Below the pieces are notes generated by a model, which searched no databases, had not been told where the DNA came from, and saw only the letters and a program-made list of their open reading frames with translations. DNA of 64,000 nt. It comes from Ypsolopha sequella (taxonomy: Eukaryota; Arthropoda; Insecta; Lepidoptera; Ypsolophidae). The stretch is taken from NCBI GenBank assembly GCA_934047225.1, contig CAKOHE010000086.1, positions 1-64,000 of the forward strand, in the 5' to 3' direction. Within the stretch, counting starts at the first letter, position 1; every line of letters begins with the position of its first letter. The position numbers were made by a program, and so were the translations under genes. This document shows positions 13,344 through 25,132 of the stretch, piece by piece.

Positions 13344-13953
13344 GTTTGTTCCACCTATTACTTATGCAAAAACGTAGCGCTCGTAGTACTATTGTTATTG
13401 ACGTTTGTCTTTGACTTCAGTGGTGCATTACGCTGAATACTCGAACTGGAAGTTATTCCCTTAGAGTGGACTTCTTTCATTTCTCATGGTCCCCCAAAAT
13501 TTGCCGTACAAAGAATGCTCCTTTTCTTGTCTATCGTTGCGTTAGTTGATAGAGCTTAAATTTGGCTGTTCAATGACATTTGCATTGACGGAACCCGTTA
13601 ATTGTGTACGATATGTATTTATATTGTTATTCATTGATGGCAGTATATCCATCCCCAATTGCCGGACCTTAAACAAAACAGACTGATGACGGAAAGCGGC
13701 GTCACTGGTGCGACGGTTTCGGAACCGTGCCCACCAACCCACCTGCCCAGCGTGTGTGAGTATGGGCATCACATCCAAGAGTGGCGAAATCTTGGAAAGG
13801 CATTATGCCCAACAGTGGACGAAGACGCGCTGATAAATGGATAGAGACTCCAGTAAAAAAAATCCGTGTTAACAACTTAGGTTGCATTGTAATTCCAGCG
13901 GCGCAACAGCAGTGGCAGCAGTCGATGGTCGTGGCTGGAGGCGTGGAGCAAAG
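13344..13953 (+). other. TMTC intron with an RTE-tail insertion
   Basis: The intron holds a partial copy of the RTE-type element (13636-13845: 'gatggcagtatatccatccc' to 'gataaatggatag', 5' truncated relative to 7732-8113). The rest is unassigned. Confidence 0.6.
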
Positions 13954-14096
13954 GGTCTGGGTGGGGGAGCGCGTGTGGCCGCCGTATGCCTGACAACTCT
14001 CGCGTTGCTCGCGGCCAGGCTGCATGTCATGGGCGCACAGCTGCCCGTCTTCACGCGGTTCGATAATCCCGCTGGGGCTGCTCTGCCGCCGACAAG
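13954..14096 (+). pseudogene. TMTC: TMTC-family exon (transmembrane segment and FTRFDNPA block)
   Basis: The frame encodes a hydrophobic helix (VAAVCLTTLALLAARL) followed by 'HVMGAQLPVFTRFDNPAGAA', a TMTC hallmark, and ends ACAAG|GTAATG with the last codon split after two bases. The split Arg codon is completed by the first base of the exon at 16154. The 5' border is uncertain: from the phase-0 end of the previous exon, the only AG in phase near here is at 13952-13953 and it lacks a good pyrimidine tract. An upstream acceptor at about 13920 would be out of phase. This may reflect decay of the exon start. Confidence 0.8.
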
Positions 14097-16153
14097 GTAA
14101 TGCGACACTTTTAGGGTACAAAATCGCGATGACTTGCTGAACAGACAGCCTGGCGTTTTTAGGACGAGATGATGGTATGTCGTTGGTGGGTGAATTACTA
14201 TGAGAGACGCCTCACCAAACTCAAACTCTCTCAGACACTTTAATGACGTATGTCTGGCGAGGCCTTTAATAGTCTGTGTTTGTCTGTCCTATTGCAGCAT
14301 ATCTTTAAAACTGCGTAATTATAGAGGGTTCACTTCACGGAATAAAGTAGAAAATGATTGAGGAGGTGCAAGACTGTGTTTGGTATCAAAATATGCATTA
14401 TTCGTACATTCTTTTTATTTTTTTTATTGTGTAGGTTTTCTGCCGTCCAAATAAATAAAGTAAACAAGGGTTTTGTTCATTAAGAGTATATTGTGTCGAC
14501 AAACTTTCACGTCAAAAAACGACAATGTGACTTTCTGAATAAGTATTTTGATGGGTTTCACTTCTAGAAGAGTTAAAAAATAAAACCGGGCAATTTCGAA
14601 ATCGGTCGCGGGTCGTAGGCCTAAGTTTCCGTATTTCAATCCTGCCCAGTTGCTACAGTTTTCCTATTTATTCGGATGACCCGATATTCAACTAATCTCA
14701 AAATATTTTCAAAACGTTTCGGCCGCACACTTTTTAAAATCAAGTGAAAGTTCCCCCAGAACATTTTTTTACGTCCTTTTTCTCAAATAACTCGAAAAAT
14801 AAGAAACGATATTAATAGTTTTAAGTAGAAAGACTAATAATTTGTGAAAAAATTCCTTGTCCTAGAATTTGAACCTGCGACCTTCTTTATTAAGGCTGCG
14901 CCGAGCGTAGAACGATTGGACACCTCGCTTGTTCTCTCGTGGTCTTTTTTTATCGTGGTCGCGTTTATTGAATTTAACAGAAAAAATCATATTTAATTTA
15001 CCAGACAAAATTTTGAAAATGTGAAACGGCCCAGTTGTATTTTATAACGTTTATGATTGTCTTGAATTGTGGTTGAGACAAAATTCGACAGTTAAGTTAT
15101 TGAAATTACTAAAACCCCAATACCTTTTTTCGATTTTGGGCCTACTTTAGATATATTTGTTTCTTACACCATAAGTTATTTTAAATATTTGCTGCGGCGG
15201 AAGTGTAGATACATTCTCTGTGATATTAAATATATATTTTATTTATTTATCATTGAAATATTATTCAATAAATCAATTTAACAGTGACTGTCGTTTTAGA
15301 TTATTTTGCTCGGCGCCTTCTTAATGTTAATTAAAGGGCGTAATGATTGTGCCACTGGTAAATTCTTTCGTCCCAGGTAAATTCCCACTGCTAAGAACCT
15401 TGCCGGCAACGTTTTTTAGTTTCATATGCTTTTGTCATCATCGTTCAATTATGAAAAATATACAATTACCGACGTAATTAACCTTCGTATGCCTAATGAA
15501 AGATCCGGAATCTGGACACAATTTATTAAATTGTTATATACTTACATATTATATATATATATATATATATAAAGGTGTTATTTGGTTGTCGTTTGCCATA
15601 GTTAGGTATCGTGTGTGGGTGGTCTACGGGTAATGTCGGATCAATCAAACGTGGATATAGAAGAAAGTAACGATGCTATAATTTTTCTTTACAAACTATG
15701 AATCAACTATAACACTAGAACGGAACACGAGACAGTTTCTAGGTTAGCTTGCACTTCGACCGCGAGTCCGTGAGAGAATGTCACGCTGCGTGGTCGACCG
15801 GTGGCGCGTAACTTAGACTCCGTCGAGCGCCGCGTGGTGGCGCTGGTGTTCCGATGAACTGAAGTCAATTGACTTCCTCTTTTTGCGGTATATATATACC
15901 GCGCTCACCAACCCGCCTGCCCAGCGTGTGTGAGCATGGGCAATTCTTCCAGGATGACCGCCGAGAACGGCAAAGTCCTGGAAAGGCTCATGTCCAGCAG
16001 TGGGCGAACTAGGCTGATGGATAAATGGATGATACTTACATTATATTTTATGCAGACATGCGAGAATCCTACTCAAATTTCTGTACTTGCCGCAACAGCC
16101 ATTAATATTTTAGCACAATTCACTCACACAAACAAACCCATATTATCTTCCAG
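14097..16153 (+). other. TMTC intron
   Basis: Non-coding. It contains a TA microsatellite (about 15548-15572) and a GC-rich unassigned patch at 15710-15870. A fragment of the RTE-type 3' end (15896-16031: 'accaacccgcctgcccagcg' to 'ggctgatggataaatgg') lies just upstream of the acceptor. It is open in the same frame as the exon, which falsely extends an open frame leftward to 15930. A deteriorated arm 'tatatataccgc' precedes it. Confidence 0.6.
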
Positions 16154-16350
16154 GCACCTTACATTCGCGTACCTGCCAGCGCTAAATGCTTGGCTCCTGA
16201 CGCTGCCAGAAGCTCTGTGCTGCGACTGGACGACGGGCACGGTGCCGCTGCTGCGCTCCTGGCGCGATCCTAGGAACTGTATCGCTGCCCTGCGTACTGG
16301 TAGCTGCCGCGGTGCACGCGCTGAGGACTCGATCGTCTGCTTTGTCTATG
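16154..16350 (+). pseudogene. TMTC: TMTC-family exon with a frameshift
   Basis: After the acceptor ttccag|g the frame reads 'HLTFAYLPALNAWLLTLPEA' then LCCDWTTGTVPLLRSW and RDPRN. The NAWLL…CCDW block is characteristic of TMTC proteins. From about 16275 the continuing frame gives non-family sequence (RGARAEDS…). The +1 frame gives a hydrophobic helix (VLVAAAVHAL, then RTRSSALSM) that fits the family. The 197-nt exon would end in phase 1 as it stands, but the next exon must start in phase 0. Both facts call for one extra base or two missing bases near 16270-16280. The donor is ATG|GTAAGG. Confidence 0.85.
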
Positions 16351-18116
16351 GTAAGGAGTGCCAAAGTCTAAAGTCTGTTTCTAAAGCAGATAGAAAAGCG
16401 GTACGCGTCAAAAGAAAACAATACATCAATCCCCGCAAATTACTGCGTTTCATGGTTATGGGTCCAGTACCAAATGCGCAAGGCAAAGGTCATTGATCGA
16501 TTTTCCAGCTGCCCTAGAAGATACATTCTGCACTTAATTTCTCCAATAAGAGATAGGTAGGAAGGGTATTTGCAAATGAAGGATACGCGGGAAGAAAGAT
16601 CATTGTCAGTTTTTTTTCAAAATTGAGTAAATAGTGCCATCTCCTAAAATATCTCGATAACAATGAATGAGCGAAAACAAAAACTTTAAAAAATAACACA
16701 GTCCGCAGAATATCGCTTTTAAAAATAAACCGGACTCAAGAAGCTTAAAAACCTAACTTAAAAAAATGGTCATAACTAGTACAAAAAGTAAAAAAAAATG
16801 TCTTTTAACTGTGAATATGGGGGGCTATGGGCTGATAGTAAAGTTTGCTTTTGAGAAAAAAAAGATGTTATTACAATAATTAACAGTGATTACAATAAGC
16901 CCACTAAGCATAGTTCTTAAGCAATAACCTAAGCAAGTTTTTTCTACTTATTTCAAATTTACCTTCTGTTGACTATGATCCCTCTTCCCGCTTACCCTTC
17001 AAATGTATGTGTCATGTATGAAATCCTCACAAGCTTACTGCATTACAAACCATTACTCGTCTCTTTTTGTCACAGCGCAGTGATTTATATACATACACCC
17101 ACCTTCTTTCAGAAACTTTTAACGTACCTAAGAAAAATCATTCTGAAAAGTTAATGTATTAGATTATAGGAAATAGATACCAGAATGAGTTCAATAAATC
17201 TTTCCATACCCAGGGCACAGAATAAAATACTACGTACAGAAGAATCACCTTGCAAGAACATTGAAATAAATAGCTACTCTCGCTAAGCAGCAATAAAGTA
17301 CAAACTAGTTCGCACCCTCCCTTCGGCAACTTTTTATAATTGCCTACAGTCAGGTACCACACGTGCGTGCAAGCGATAATGTATGGAATTACTACGCGCT
17401 AGAGCTTCTTTTACTGTGACGGTCTCAAGGTCATAAATCACTGTTCACTCGGTAGGGTTGTTTAAAATGTTGCACGCGTCAAAGAGGTATTTTATAAGGT
17501 GTTTATGTAGCTAAATTCATACTGGATGCTTGGTAAATGATTAGTATCACGGATTGATAAAAAGTTTTGTAATACCATAGTAATTGACTCGGCGCTAGGC
17601 TTGCGTTTGTAGGGAACAGGGTTTCTTAAAATAAGGAAATAATTTTCGAATTTCCCAAAAAAGGTCATCGAACCTTGATACCGACATCTTATCGTGTCTT
17701 CAGTATGAATTTGGCTGCATAAATTAATGTCACCATATATTTTAGTTTGTAAAATTATTTATAAATTAATGATGTAATATTTTGTTTTATTACTCATACA
17801 TTATATACGATAACTGTATTGTATATTGATAAATAGACCTGACATGCATCTTAAAAATATTTAAATTATTTATATTTTTTTTATTTTGAGGACCTAATAA
17901 AAGTAGTATCAAGTATGTATGTAAGCTTTCTTTGACTATCCATAGCCAGAACAGAACATGAAAAGTTGAGACGTGTAGGTACAAGTGAGAACGTGTATCA
18001 CAGAGCGTGCGTAACACTCGACTGACTCTAGTGCCGACGACGGGTTGTGTCGCGGTAGGTATTTATCGCGGGTCACGTGACCCCCCCTGACCCCCCCGTG
18101 AGACCCCCCTGCCCAG
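16351..18116 (+). other. TMTC intron
   Basis: No gene is seen. Related segments near 16550-16640 and 16960-17000 are inverted copies of each other ('cgggaagaaagatcattgtc' versus 'gactatgatccctcttcccg'), suggesting an old foldback element. A C-run precedes the acceptor (18080-18115). Confidence 0.5.
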
Positions 18117-18359
18117 GGCCTAGCGCTTCTATTGCTACCATTTCTACCGGCGTCCAACCTCTTCTTTCCCGTGGGCTTCGTGGTTGCCGAGCGGGTGCTC
18201 TACATGCCCTCCATGGGCTGGTGCCTGCTGGTCGCACATGGCTGGCGAGTCCTCGCTAAGAAACGAGCCAAGTCTGCTGCTGCAGCCCTCATTTTCCTTC
18301 TACTAGCCTTCAGCGCTAAAACCTACGCAAGAAATTGGGACTGGACGAATACGGGCTGA
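18117..18359 (+). pseudogene. TMTC: TMTC-family exon ending in a premature stop
   Basis: From acceptor gcccag|ggc the phase-0 frame encodes [20 protein letters not shown], '[20 protein letters not shown]' and '[11 protein letters not shown]'. These are the strongest TMTC landmarks (the NLFF…[10 protein letters not shown]…PSMG motif and the R-N-x-D-W segment before the TPR domain). Three residues after RNWDW the frame meets TGA. No donor is present and no TPR exon was recognised downstream. The tail from about 18337 resembles the RTE 3' end ('tggacgaa…ggctgatggatgg'), so the stop may come from a retroposon tail joined to the exon. The gene as seen lacks its TPR half. Confidence 0.88.
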
Positions 18360-18371
18360 TGGATGGATATA
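18337..18371 (+). mobile_element. Possible RTE-tail remnant at the TMTC exon end
   Basis: tggacgaatacgggctgatggatgg matches, with small gaps, the terminal block of the repeats ending at 8113, 9978 and 16031. It is short, so chance similarity is possible. Confidence 0.4.
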
Positions 18372-18716
18372 ATAAGCTATTGAAAACAAATAATTCCACA
18401 TAAAATATTAAACTAGTTTCAGCGATCTACATAAACTTATATCTATTAATCATTTAATCGTTAGCTTAAATAAAAGCTTGATTTCATTTTTTTTATTTAT
18501 AAGTGTACAGGTAGAATAGGTTAGTAGAATTATGGTCGATTTTTGTTTCCCCGCCAATTTTCTTTTTGATTTTATCTCAGAAAGTAGTCAGAATCTAATT
18601 CGGTTTTCTTTTTCTAAAACTAAATTGAATTTCTTATATGATAAAGAAAAAAAAAACTTTATTTTTCTATACGGGAGTAAGTATATATAAAGAAAATTGT
18701 GCTTATATATACTATA
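18372..18716. other. Unassigned stretch
   Basis: AT-rich, with poly-A and poly-T runs. No gene or repeat boundary recognised. Confidence 0.4.
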
Positions 18717-19283
18717 AATATATATCTATATATTTTTTGTTATCTACGTCGGGGAATCGTAAGTGAACATACCTACTAGTAATGCGTTTTATGGAAATTC
18801 CTCTACAAGTCAATGCCTATATCTCAAATTATTTATTTATCAAAATATAAGGATATCTCGAAAATACAACCACGTCTCCAAATACAACCGTTGCGCTGGC
18901 AGGGGGGGGGATCCTTGACTCTAACAAAAATAAACACTTTTAAGCTTAATATTTCGCAAACGGAACCCTGGATCGAAACATGGTCTTCTTACACCCCCAA
19001 TATTTTTAAATTAACTTTCCAACGACATCCCACACTAGGGTATAGACGAGAAAAAAAAATCATCCCCACTTTACGTGTAGTGGAGGTACCCTTAAAAAAA
19101 ATCTTTTTAAAATTTTACTGTACCACTTTATCGGCGTGATAAATATGTATACCCATGCCAAATTACAGCTTTCTAGTACTAATAGTCTCTAGGCTAAGCC
19201 GCGGACAGACAGACAGACAAACAGACAGACGGACATGGCGAAACTATAAGGGTTCCTTGTTGTTGACTATGGAACCCTAAAAA
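18717..19283 (+). repeat. Lepidopteran-type dispersed repeat ('ggaaccctaaaaag' family), long copy
   Basis: The 5' part ('gttatctacgtcggggaatc' to 'aaaatataaggatatct', 18738-18857) is ~95% identical, inverted, to 25478-25600. The 3' end carries an (ACAG)n stretch at about 19204-19233 and closes with 'tatggaaccctaaaaag'. The 25.3-kb copy lacks the middle. It is non-coding as far as I can see. Confidence 0.6.
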
Positions 19284-19329
19284 GACGGTCAAGTACGAGA
19301 GGGACCTGTGCACTGAGGGTTCCGTACCG

Positions 19330-19573
19330 TCCTATAAGTTAGAAGATTTGAGTAATTTGACCAAAAAATTCAAACTTATTATGACGTTATCAGATGTTTG
19401 AAACAAAACTTCAAAATGAAGTTGTATTCTACATGGAATTGGAAATTAATGATTTTCAGATGTATTCCTCCACAAATAAAATGCACATAAATTCCGAAAA
19501 ACCGGGAACGAACCTGGATCTTAAGATTGAGAGGCCAGCGTTCTACCTCTGAGCTACCGCCGCTTATAAATTA
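19330..19573 (-). mobile_element. tRNA-headed SINE
   Basis: On the minus strand the head reads a tRNA-like sequence with A box 'tagctcagaggtagaacgc' and B box 'ggttcgttccc', preceded by 'gcggcgg'. A tRNA-unrelated body then runs down to about 19330. The A/B spacing fits an RNA polymerase III promoter. A related head is at 25129-25198. The body end is approximate. Confidence 0.7.
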
Positions 19574-21002
19574 AGTTTTCTTTTATCTAAATTGAATTTT
19601 ATTAGAGTGCATTACAAACTAGAAAATAACAATCAGAAACAAATCCAAAGACAAGAATTTGAAATAAAAAAATTAGTTTGTAATGCACTGTAATAATATT
19701 TAGAGTATTCATAGCGATGGATTTCGCAAAATAAACATAATCTCAATTAAACTTCATATCTGTGCCATTAAAGTTCTAGCCTAAAAAACATAAAAAAAAA
19801 CCTGTTGCAATAAATAAATTATTCAAAACATTAATCGCATCAGTGGATTGCCGCATCTGTTCTGGCCCAGTGAAGCATAAGTCCCGAGTTTGATGCTCGG
19901 TCGGGAACAAAAAGTATGTTTTCCTTTTTTTGTCTCACTTGGTGCGGTCTTTGTCTATTATTTTATTCACTTATGTTAGTTTGGGGTGGGCTTGTCGATA
20001 AACTTATTAGGGTCAGACCTGATAAGATCGTTTAATATACTTACTAAAAATGGCACGTTATGTGTAAGTAAAGGTTGGAAGATTTTATTTAAAATTTGTT
20101 TCGTTAAATCCGGCGTGATAAAAAACCTAACTAAAAAAAAAAACAGGCAGTCATGGGGACTGCTGACAGAAGAAACAATTGAACTGATAGTATGTCGGTG
20201 ACGGTGACGCGAACACATACGATTTTCCTTATCTTTAGATTATAGTTTATCAAAAATTGCTTAACGCGTCAAAAGAAGTTTTACTTACCTAAAAAAAAAA
20301 AACTATGCGCTATTGCAGCCATCGTACATCGCGGAAGTTTTTAACCTACAGGACATCTCTATCTATCCCTATACAAAAGAGAACAACGTTTGCCTCTCAG
20401 AACATTTAAATAGTTAGAAAGGCCTTGGAGTTGTATGCGTACCAGAACCTTTGTCGCCTCACACCCACAGGCACACACCTTGTCGTAATTGAAATACTAT
20501 CAAAACTTGAATCCAAGTGGTTGTTCTTTCTACGCACAACAAATGACTTATATCGAAAACTTATCAAATGAAAAAACTACCGTATCTCTGTGTAAAAAGG
20601 TGTATTTTTCAAACAAACGATTTCATTTAGGACGTTTTAGTTTTGATACCATGTGACCATTATAAACCTACCGGCTTTAGGTGGTTGATAACTTGACCGG
20701 AGCGGTATTGCGAACTTAATATTAAACACAGTCTGATTACATGACGTGATGATTTATTGCTAGGGATGGGAACAGATGTATTTTCTTAACGTAAAACTTC
20801 GACTAACTTTTTTTATAATCAATCGAGAAACCAATTTGCTCTGAGACAATTTGTGTGTTGTTTTTTTTCTATTTTTATTATCTTGTTTTACACATTTTAG
20901 AAAAATGGTTTTAACGTGTATTAGGTGTATATAAGGTGATTTCATTGATATAGCCAAATTCATACTTAAAACTTTGTAAGTGATCAGTAATAATGATAAT
21001 AT
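19574..21002. other. Unassigned stretch with a small hairpin repeat
   Basis: Around 19607-19700, 'agtgcattacaaacta' pairs with 'ttagtttgtaatgcact', a MITE-like hairpin. A 'tagggatgggaa' motif at 20762 recurs near 31168 and 31390. Otherwise nothing was recognised. Confidence 0.45.
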
Positions 21003-21118
21003 ATGGTCACGACATGAATCCCCGAGGGGGTATCAGAGGTATTCCGAGTGTGAACTGTGAAATGCAAGTTACAGTCCACACTCGGTACAACCGCGTTTCA
21101 CCGACGAATATATTAAGA
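21003..21118. repeat. Dispersed 'ggtcacgacat…cgacgaatatatta' repeat, single-unit copy
   Basis: This matches the flanks of 24656-24912 ('cgacat' start, 'cgcgtttcaccgacgaatat' end). It holds only one copy of the internal 'gtgtgaactgtgaaatg' region, whereas the other copy has a five-fold tandem. Confidence 0.7.
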
Positions 21119-21271
21119 TTTAACGTATTTTAAATTATATTATGGTAGCTTCAAAATAATTGGATTTTTCATAAACACTCTTATGGAAAATCCCATTTCA
21201 AAGGAGAATGGGCGTTTTGGTCCATACCACCAATACACTTGTGTTAGGTGACATAAATAGGTGTTATAATA

Positions 21272-22369
21272 ACATTCGAGAAACCGTTAACAGTTACTCC
21301 AAAATCGATCGGGTAACTGTACAATCAAGGAGAAAAGTTTTCATATAAAATGTATGAGAAAATATTTAAAACCGTACAAGTGTGTGTTTATTTACTCTAC
21401 GGTGTAATTCTAAGCTATGCATAAGTATAAATACTTATTTTTCAATATCTATCAAATATTTGTACAGTCGAGAACAAAAGTTTTCGGGTGAAATGTATGA
21501 AAAAACATTTGAAAGTGTAAAAGTGTATTTTATTTACTCTACAACGTAATTCTAAGCTATGCACATGTATGTCTAAAAAGTGTATAAGTGTCTGTTCATT
21601 TACTCTATATGGTAATTCTAAGCTATGCATATGATTAAATACTTATTTATCAACATATAAGAGGCATCTGCACAGTCTTGACTGTCTTCCTTGGAAGTGT
21701 GGGTTTATTTACTCTTCAGTGTAATTCCAAGCTCTTTTTTTCTATATATTTTGTAAAAACCTTTAGTATATTATACCAACTCTGATACTGTAACTACTGT
21801 AAATATATATTCAAGATATGCATGCATAGCTTAGAATTACCTGTTGGATAATTAAACACACATTTATATACTTTTAAATATTTTAGCAAAATCTTTATTC
21901 CTTGACTATACAGATTCCCTATATCTTGATAAATAATCAATTGGACATGTGCATAGCTTAGAATTACCCTATATATTAAATAATCACACACTCATACATT
22001 TTTAAATATTTTATCCCAAAGCTTTTGACCTCGTTTGTACATTTTACCCTATATATTTTGATAAATGTTTTCAGACATACATATACGTAGCTTAGAATTA
22101 CATTGTAGAGTAATTAAAACACGCTTTAACACTTTTTATTTTTTTTTTCATACATTTCACACGAATACTTTTGTTCTCGACTGTACGAATATCTCATCTA
22201 TTTTGAAAAATATGTATTTATGCATAGCCAAGAATTACACCGTAGAGGAAATAAACACACACTTATTCACTTTTAAATATTTTCTCATACATTTTATATA
22301 AAAAAAAATTTCCTTGCTTGTACAGTTATCCGGTCGATTTTGGGGTAACTGACAACGGTTTCTCGAATG
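21272..22369. mobile_element. Foldback element built from symmetric sub-repeats
   Basis: The outermost arms pair: cattcgagaaaccgttaac on the left, gacaacggtttctcgaatg on the right. They share a preceding ttataa. Inside, a ~65-145-bp unit containing 'taattctaagctatgca' occurs four times in forward orientation (about 21405, 21548, 21611, 21720). It occurs four times in reverse (about 21823, 21951, 22086, 22222). The two halves mirror each other around ~21800. The open frames here are repeat-derived. Confidence 0.8.
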
Positions 22370-23816
22370 TTATAAAAGTTTTATCTTAAATCTTAATTTA
22401 AGAATATCGCTCAAGGAATAAAAAACGTCTATCGATTGTGTGACACGACGATACGGCACAACACTAGCGAGCAAGTTTGACAAGTAGGGAGAGCATACAT
22501 TACTTGTTTACTACATCTTAGCCAAAATTGTGAGCGTACATTGCCGGTAATGTATATTTTTGTTGTCACCATGAGTAAATTAGTTATTTATCTAAAATTC
22601 TCATATTATACAAAGTTTTTATAATTACAGGTGAAAGAAAATATCTAAATTTTTCCGGTTTGCTTTCTTATTCGTGATTCTGCAAGTAATTATTGCACAA
22701 GACGGCATTTCTCTTTAGATTAGGCAGAGCTGTTTACAGAGTCACGGTTCGCGTGTGACTATGAGCAGCGATCGCGTGTTTCGGTTTAAGTATTGATGTT
22801 CAACAGTAGTTGTGGCGCGCGTGACACGCCCACTTAGCCTTTCTATTTGATTTAAATGTTCTGTGGTTTGCCTATCCATTTAGCTGGCTTCAACAAATGC
22901 AACCCGATACCCTACCAAGTTCATCCCTGCGTGTCCCTACGCAAATAAATGTCTACTCTAATGTGTTAAGATTAGAATCGAAATTCGCATGTCATATGAT
23001 CTCGCCCTAATTTAAGAATTAATTCACGTTCCAACTTTGAATTTATATCTTCCTGAAAGCGTTCATGAAAATGTCAAACTTGGCTGCGTGCGTTTAAATT
23101 AACCTCTGCTTTGAATAGAAGCAAAAAAAAAAAAAAACAACCGTGCGTTGCATTGCGTTCCTAGTAATTTCTACTGACAATAGCTACGAGCGTGGCCTTT
23201 GATTTAATTTCAATCTTCAACAGATTTTAAGCAATTCATCAAGGTCAGCGACAAAATATTACTGTGTCAGCAGGGCTGAGAAGTCCTGACTCAGGTCCGG
23301 TCAGGGCCTATCACAAATCGGCGTTCTAGCGAATTAAGGCGAATGGATACGCAAACTGCAATTTGGACCTGTCTTTGAAGGCCTACTCCTCCCACACGGG
23401 TGGTCCAAAAACTTTCATAAAAATATTTTATAGCCATAAGGGAGTCAAAAATAAATTTCAAGTTTCATAAACTGATTTTCTATTGTAAGTTTTGACAAAA
23501 AAAAAATCGAAAGTCATCGAACGTTTCACATGATTAACACAATAATTCTCTTACTCCTTCCAAACGCCTTAATCGATTTTAATTATTATTTCACCAAATT
23601 ATAGATAATAATTTTTAGATCAAAAATTTAAGTTCAAAATTTTTTTTCCATTCATGGCGTCCATGTGAAAAGTATTATTTTCTCCTATTTTGCGCTAGCC
23701 GGTGACGCAGTGGTTGTCGTAACAGCCACTTTTCAAGACGCGCTGAAATGAACATTATTTCAATGTCGTTTCCGTTGATATTTGTACCGACACACATCGA
23801 GTTGCTTATTTAGCGT
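22370..23816. other. Unassigned stretch
   Basis: No gene recognised. The segment about 23570-23800 ('tattttgcgctagccggtga') is shared with 51770-51910, so it is an old dispersed repeat without clear ends. Confidence 0.45.
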
Positions 23817-24226
23817 GGCGCTATGGGAAAAAATCAATCCTTTTAGAACTTGCATATCTACTTCAGTAAATAATGTATTATTTTGACAAAATAGTATATT
23901 ATTTTTGGAATCTCTTTCTAGTTAAATAGAAACGCGATTGGAGAAATTCTTCTCGATAGAAATATTTATTGAATTGCGGTCGTTATCAACACCAATTCTC
24001 CTAGTTTGACAATTCAGAAAGACATACGGACTGCAATTATTTTTTATTACATGGGTTTAAACGGTATCTAGGACCTGGTTAAACGAAATTTTGATAGCAT
24101 TTTTAGTACATTTTATATTAATAAAAAACCGACTTTTTGCTACTTTTCCACGAATCCGTCCCTCTCGCACTGAGGGTTTTTTTCGCATATGGAGTAACAA
24201 GGACGCTAAAACTTTTACATATCGCC
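23817..24226. mobile_element. TTAA-type MITE, copy 2
   Basis: Same orientation and length as 3809-4225, from ggcgctatgg to 'acatatcgcc' with TTAA at 24227-24230. The left flank has lost TTAA. Visual identity to copy 1 is roughly 85-90%. Confidence 0.65.
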
Positions 24227-24230
24227 TTAA

Positions 24231-24655
24231 CTGGTTATAAACGGTATCAAGTAGTAAAACATATCTTTTCCACTCATCTCTAAACTGAAGCACAGATAGC
24301 TATAATACTCTGAAAACTGTATTATGTGGGTGTGTCATTCTCAAACAGCCTTTAAGCTTTTCCCGTGGAAAAGTGGGACAGATGTATGAGTGAGAGAAAT
24401 AGCTATATGAAACTTGACACCGTCACATCTGCGAGCGTAAAAGCAATGCAGGGGTGTATTTGGAGTATTATTATTGGATTTTACTTTGCTTATTAAAATT
24501 AATAACTTCTCTAGATTGAGAAAACGTAGCAAGCGGTTGTAAAAAGCATATATAAAAGAACAAGGCTCAGATTTAAGACTCAAAGAATCATTATTATACA
24601 GTGTCCTTGATACAAACAGTCGAACTACCTTTCTGTTACACATTGTATATGTATC
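24231..24655. other. Unassigned stretch
   Basis: The 100-codon minus-strand open frame at 24341-24643 has no recognisable domain and no supporting splice or codon signal. I do not call it a gene. Confidence 0.4.
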
Positions 24656-24912
24656 GTCACGACATCAATACCTGAAGGGGTGTCAGACGTGTTCCGAGTG
24701 TGAACTTGTCAGAAGGGGTGTCAGAGGTGTTCCGAGTGTGAACTTGTCAGAAGGGGTGTCAGGGGTGTTTCGAGTGTGAACTTGTCAGAAGGGGTGTCAG
24801 AGGTGTTTCGAGTGTGAACTTGTCAGAACGGGTGTCAGAGGTGTTCCGAGTGTGAACTTTTCAACTCACAATCCACACTCAGTACACCCGCGTTTCACCG
24901 ACGAATATATTA
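24656..24912. repeat. Dispersed repeat with internal 38-bp x5 tandem
   Basis: Five units of 38 bp (24674-24863), each like 'gaaggggtgtcagaggtgtt' + 'ccgagtgtgaacttgtca', lie inside a repeat whose outer parts match 21003-21118. The ends read 'cgtcacgacat' and 'ccgacgaatatatta'. Confidence 0.9.
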
Positions 24913-24972
24913 CGTCCCAACGTGATGGGTGGTGAGCTCTATCGCCGTACTTCGGGCACAAATCCGACCGGT

Positions 24973-25132
24973 GGGTCTACCGCGTAATTCTCATTTACAT
25001 CAACATCAACTTGAGATTGAAATTTGACGTGCGTGCGAGGACGCCCGCCTAACATGCCATCTCTTTTGCACGCGTTCAATTTCGCATGCATTTGCTTGAA
25101 GTTGATACAAATGAGAATTACGCGGTAGAGCC
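24973..25132. mobile_element. MITE with 'ctaccgcgtaattct' inverted ends, inside a SINE
   Basis: The terminal arms ctaccgcgtaattctcattt and aaatgagaattacgcggtag pair. Inner arms carry 'aacttgagattgaaatttga' and its complement around 'gacgcccgcctaacatgcc'. A truncated relative is at 51541-51680. The right end abuts the tRNA-like head at 25129-25198. Confidence 0.7.

Noticed and set aside
15930..16153. Open frame appearing to extend the TMTC exon upstream with a Met start
   Set aside because: The upstream part translates the RTE-type repeat tail and intron sequence; a good acceptor at 16151-16153 defines the true exon start.
24341..24643. 100-codon minus-strand open frame
   Set aside because: No similarity to any family I know, no splice or codon support, and sequence composition is like the surroundings.
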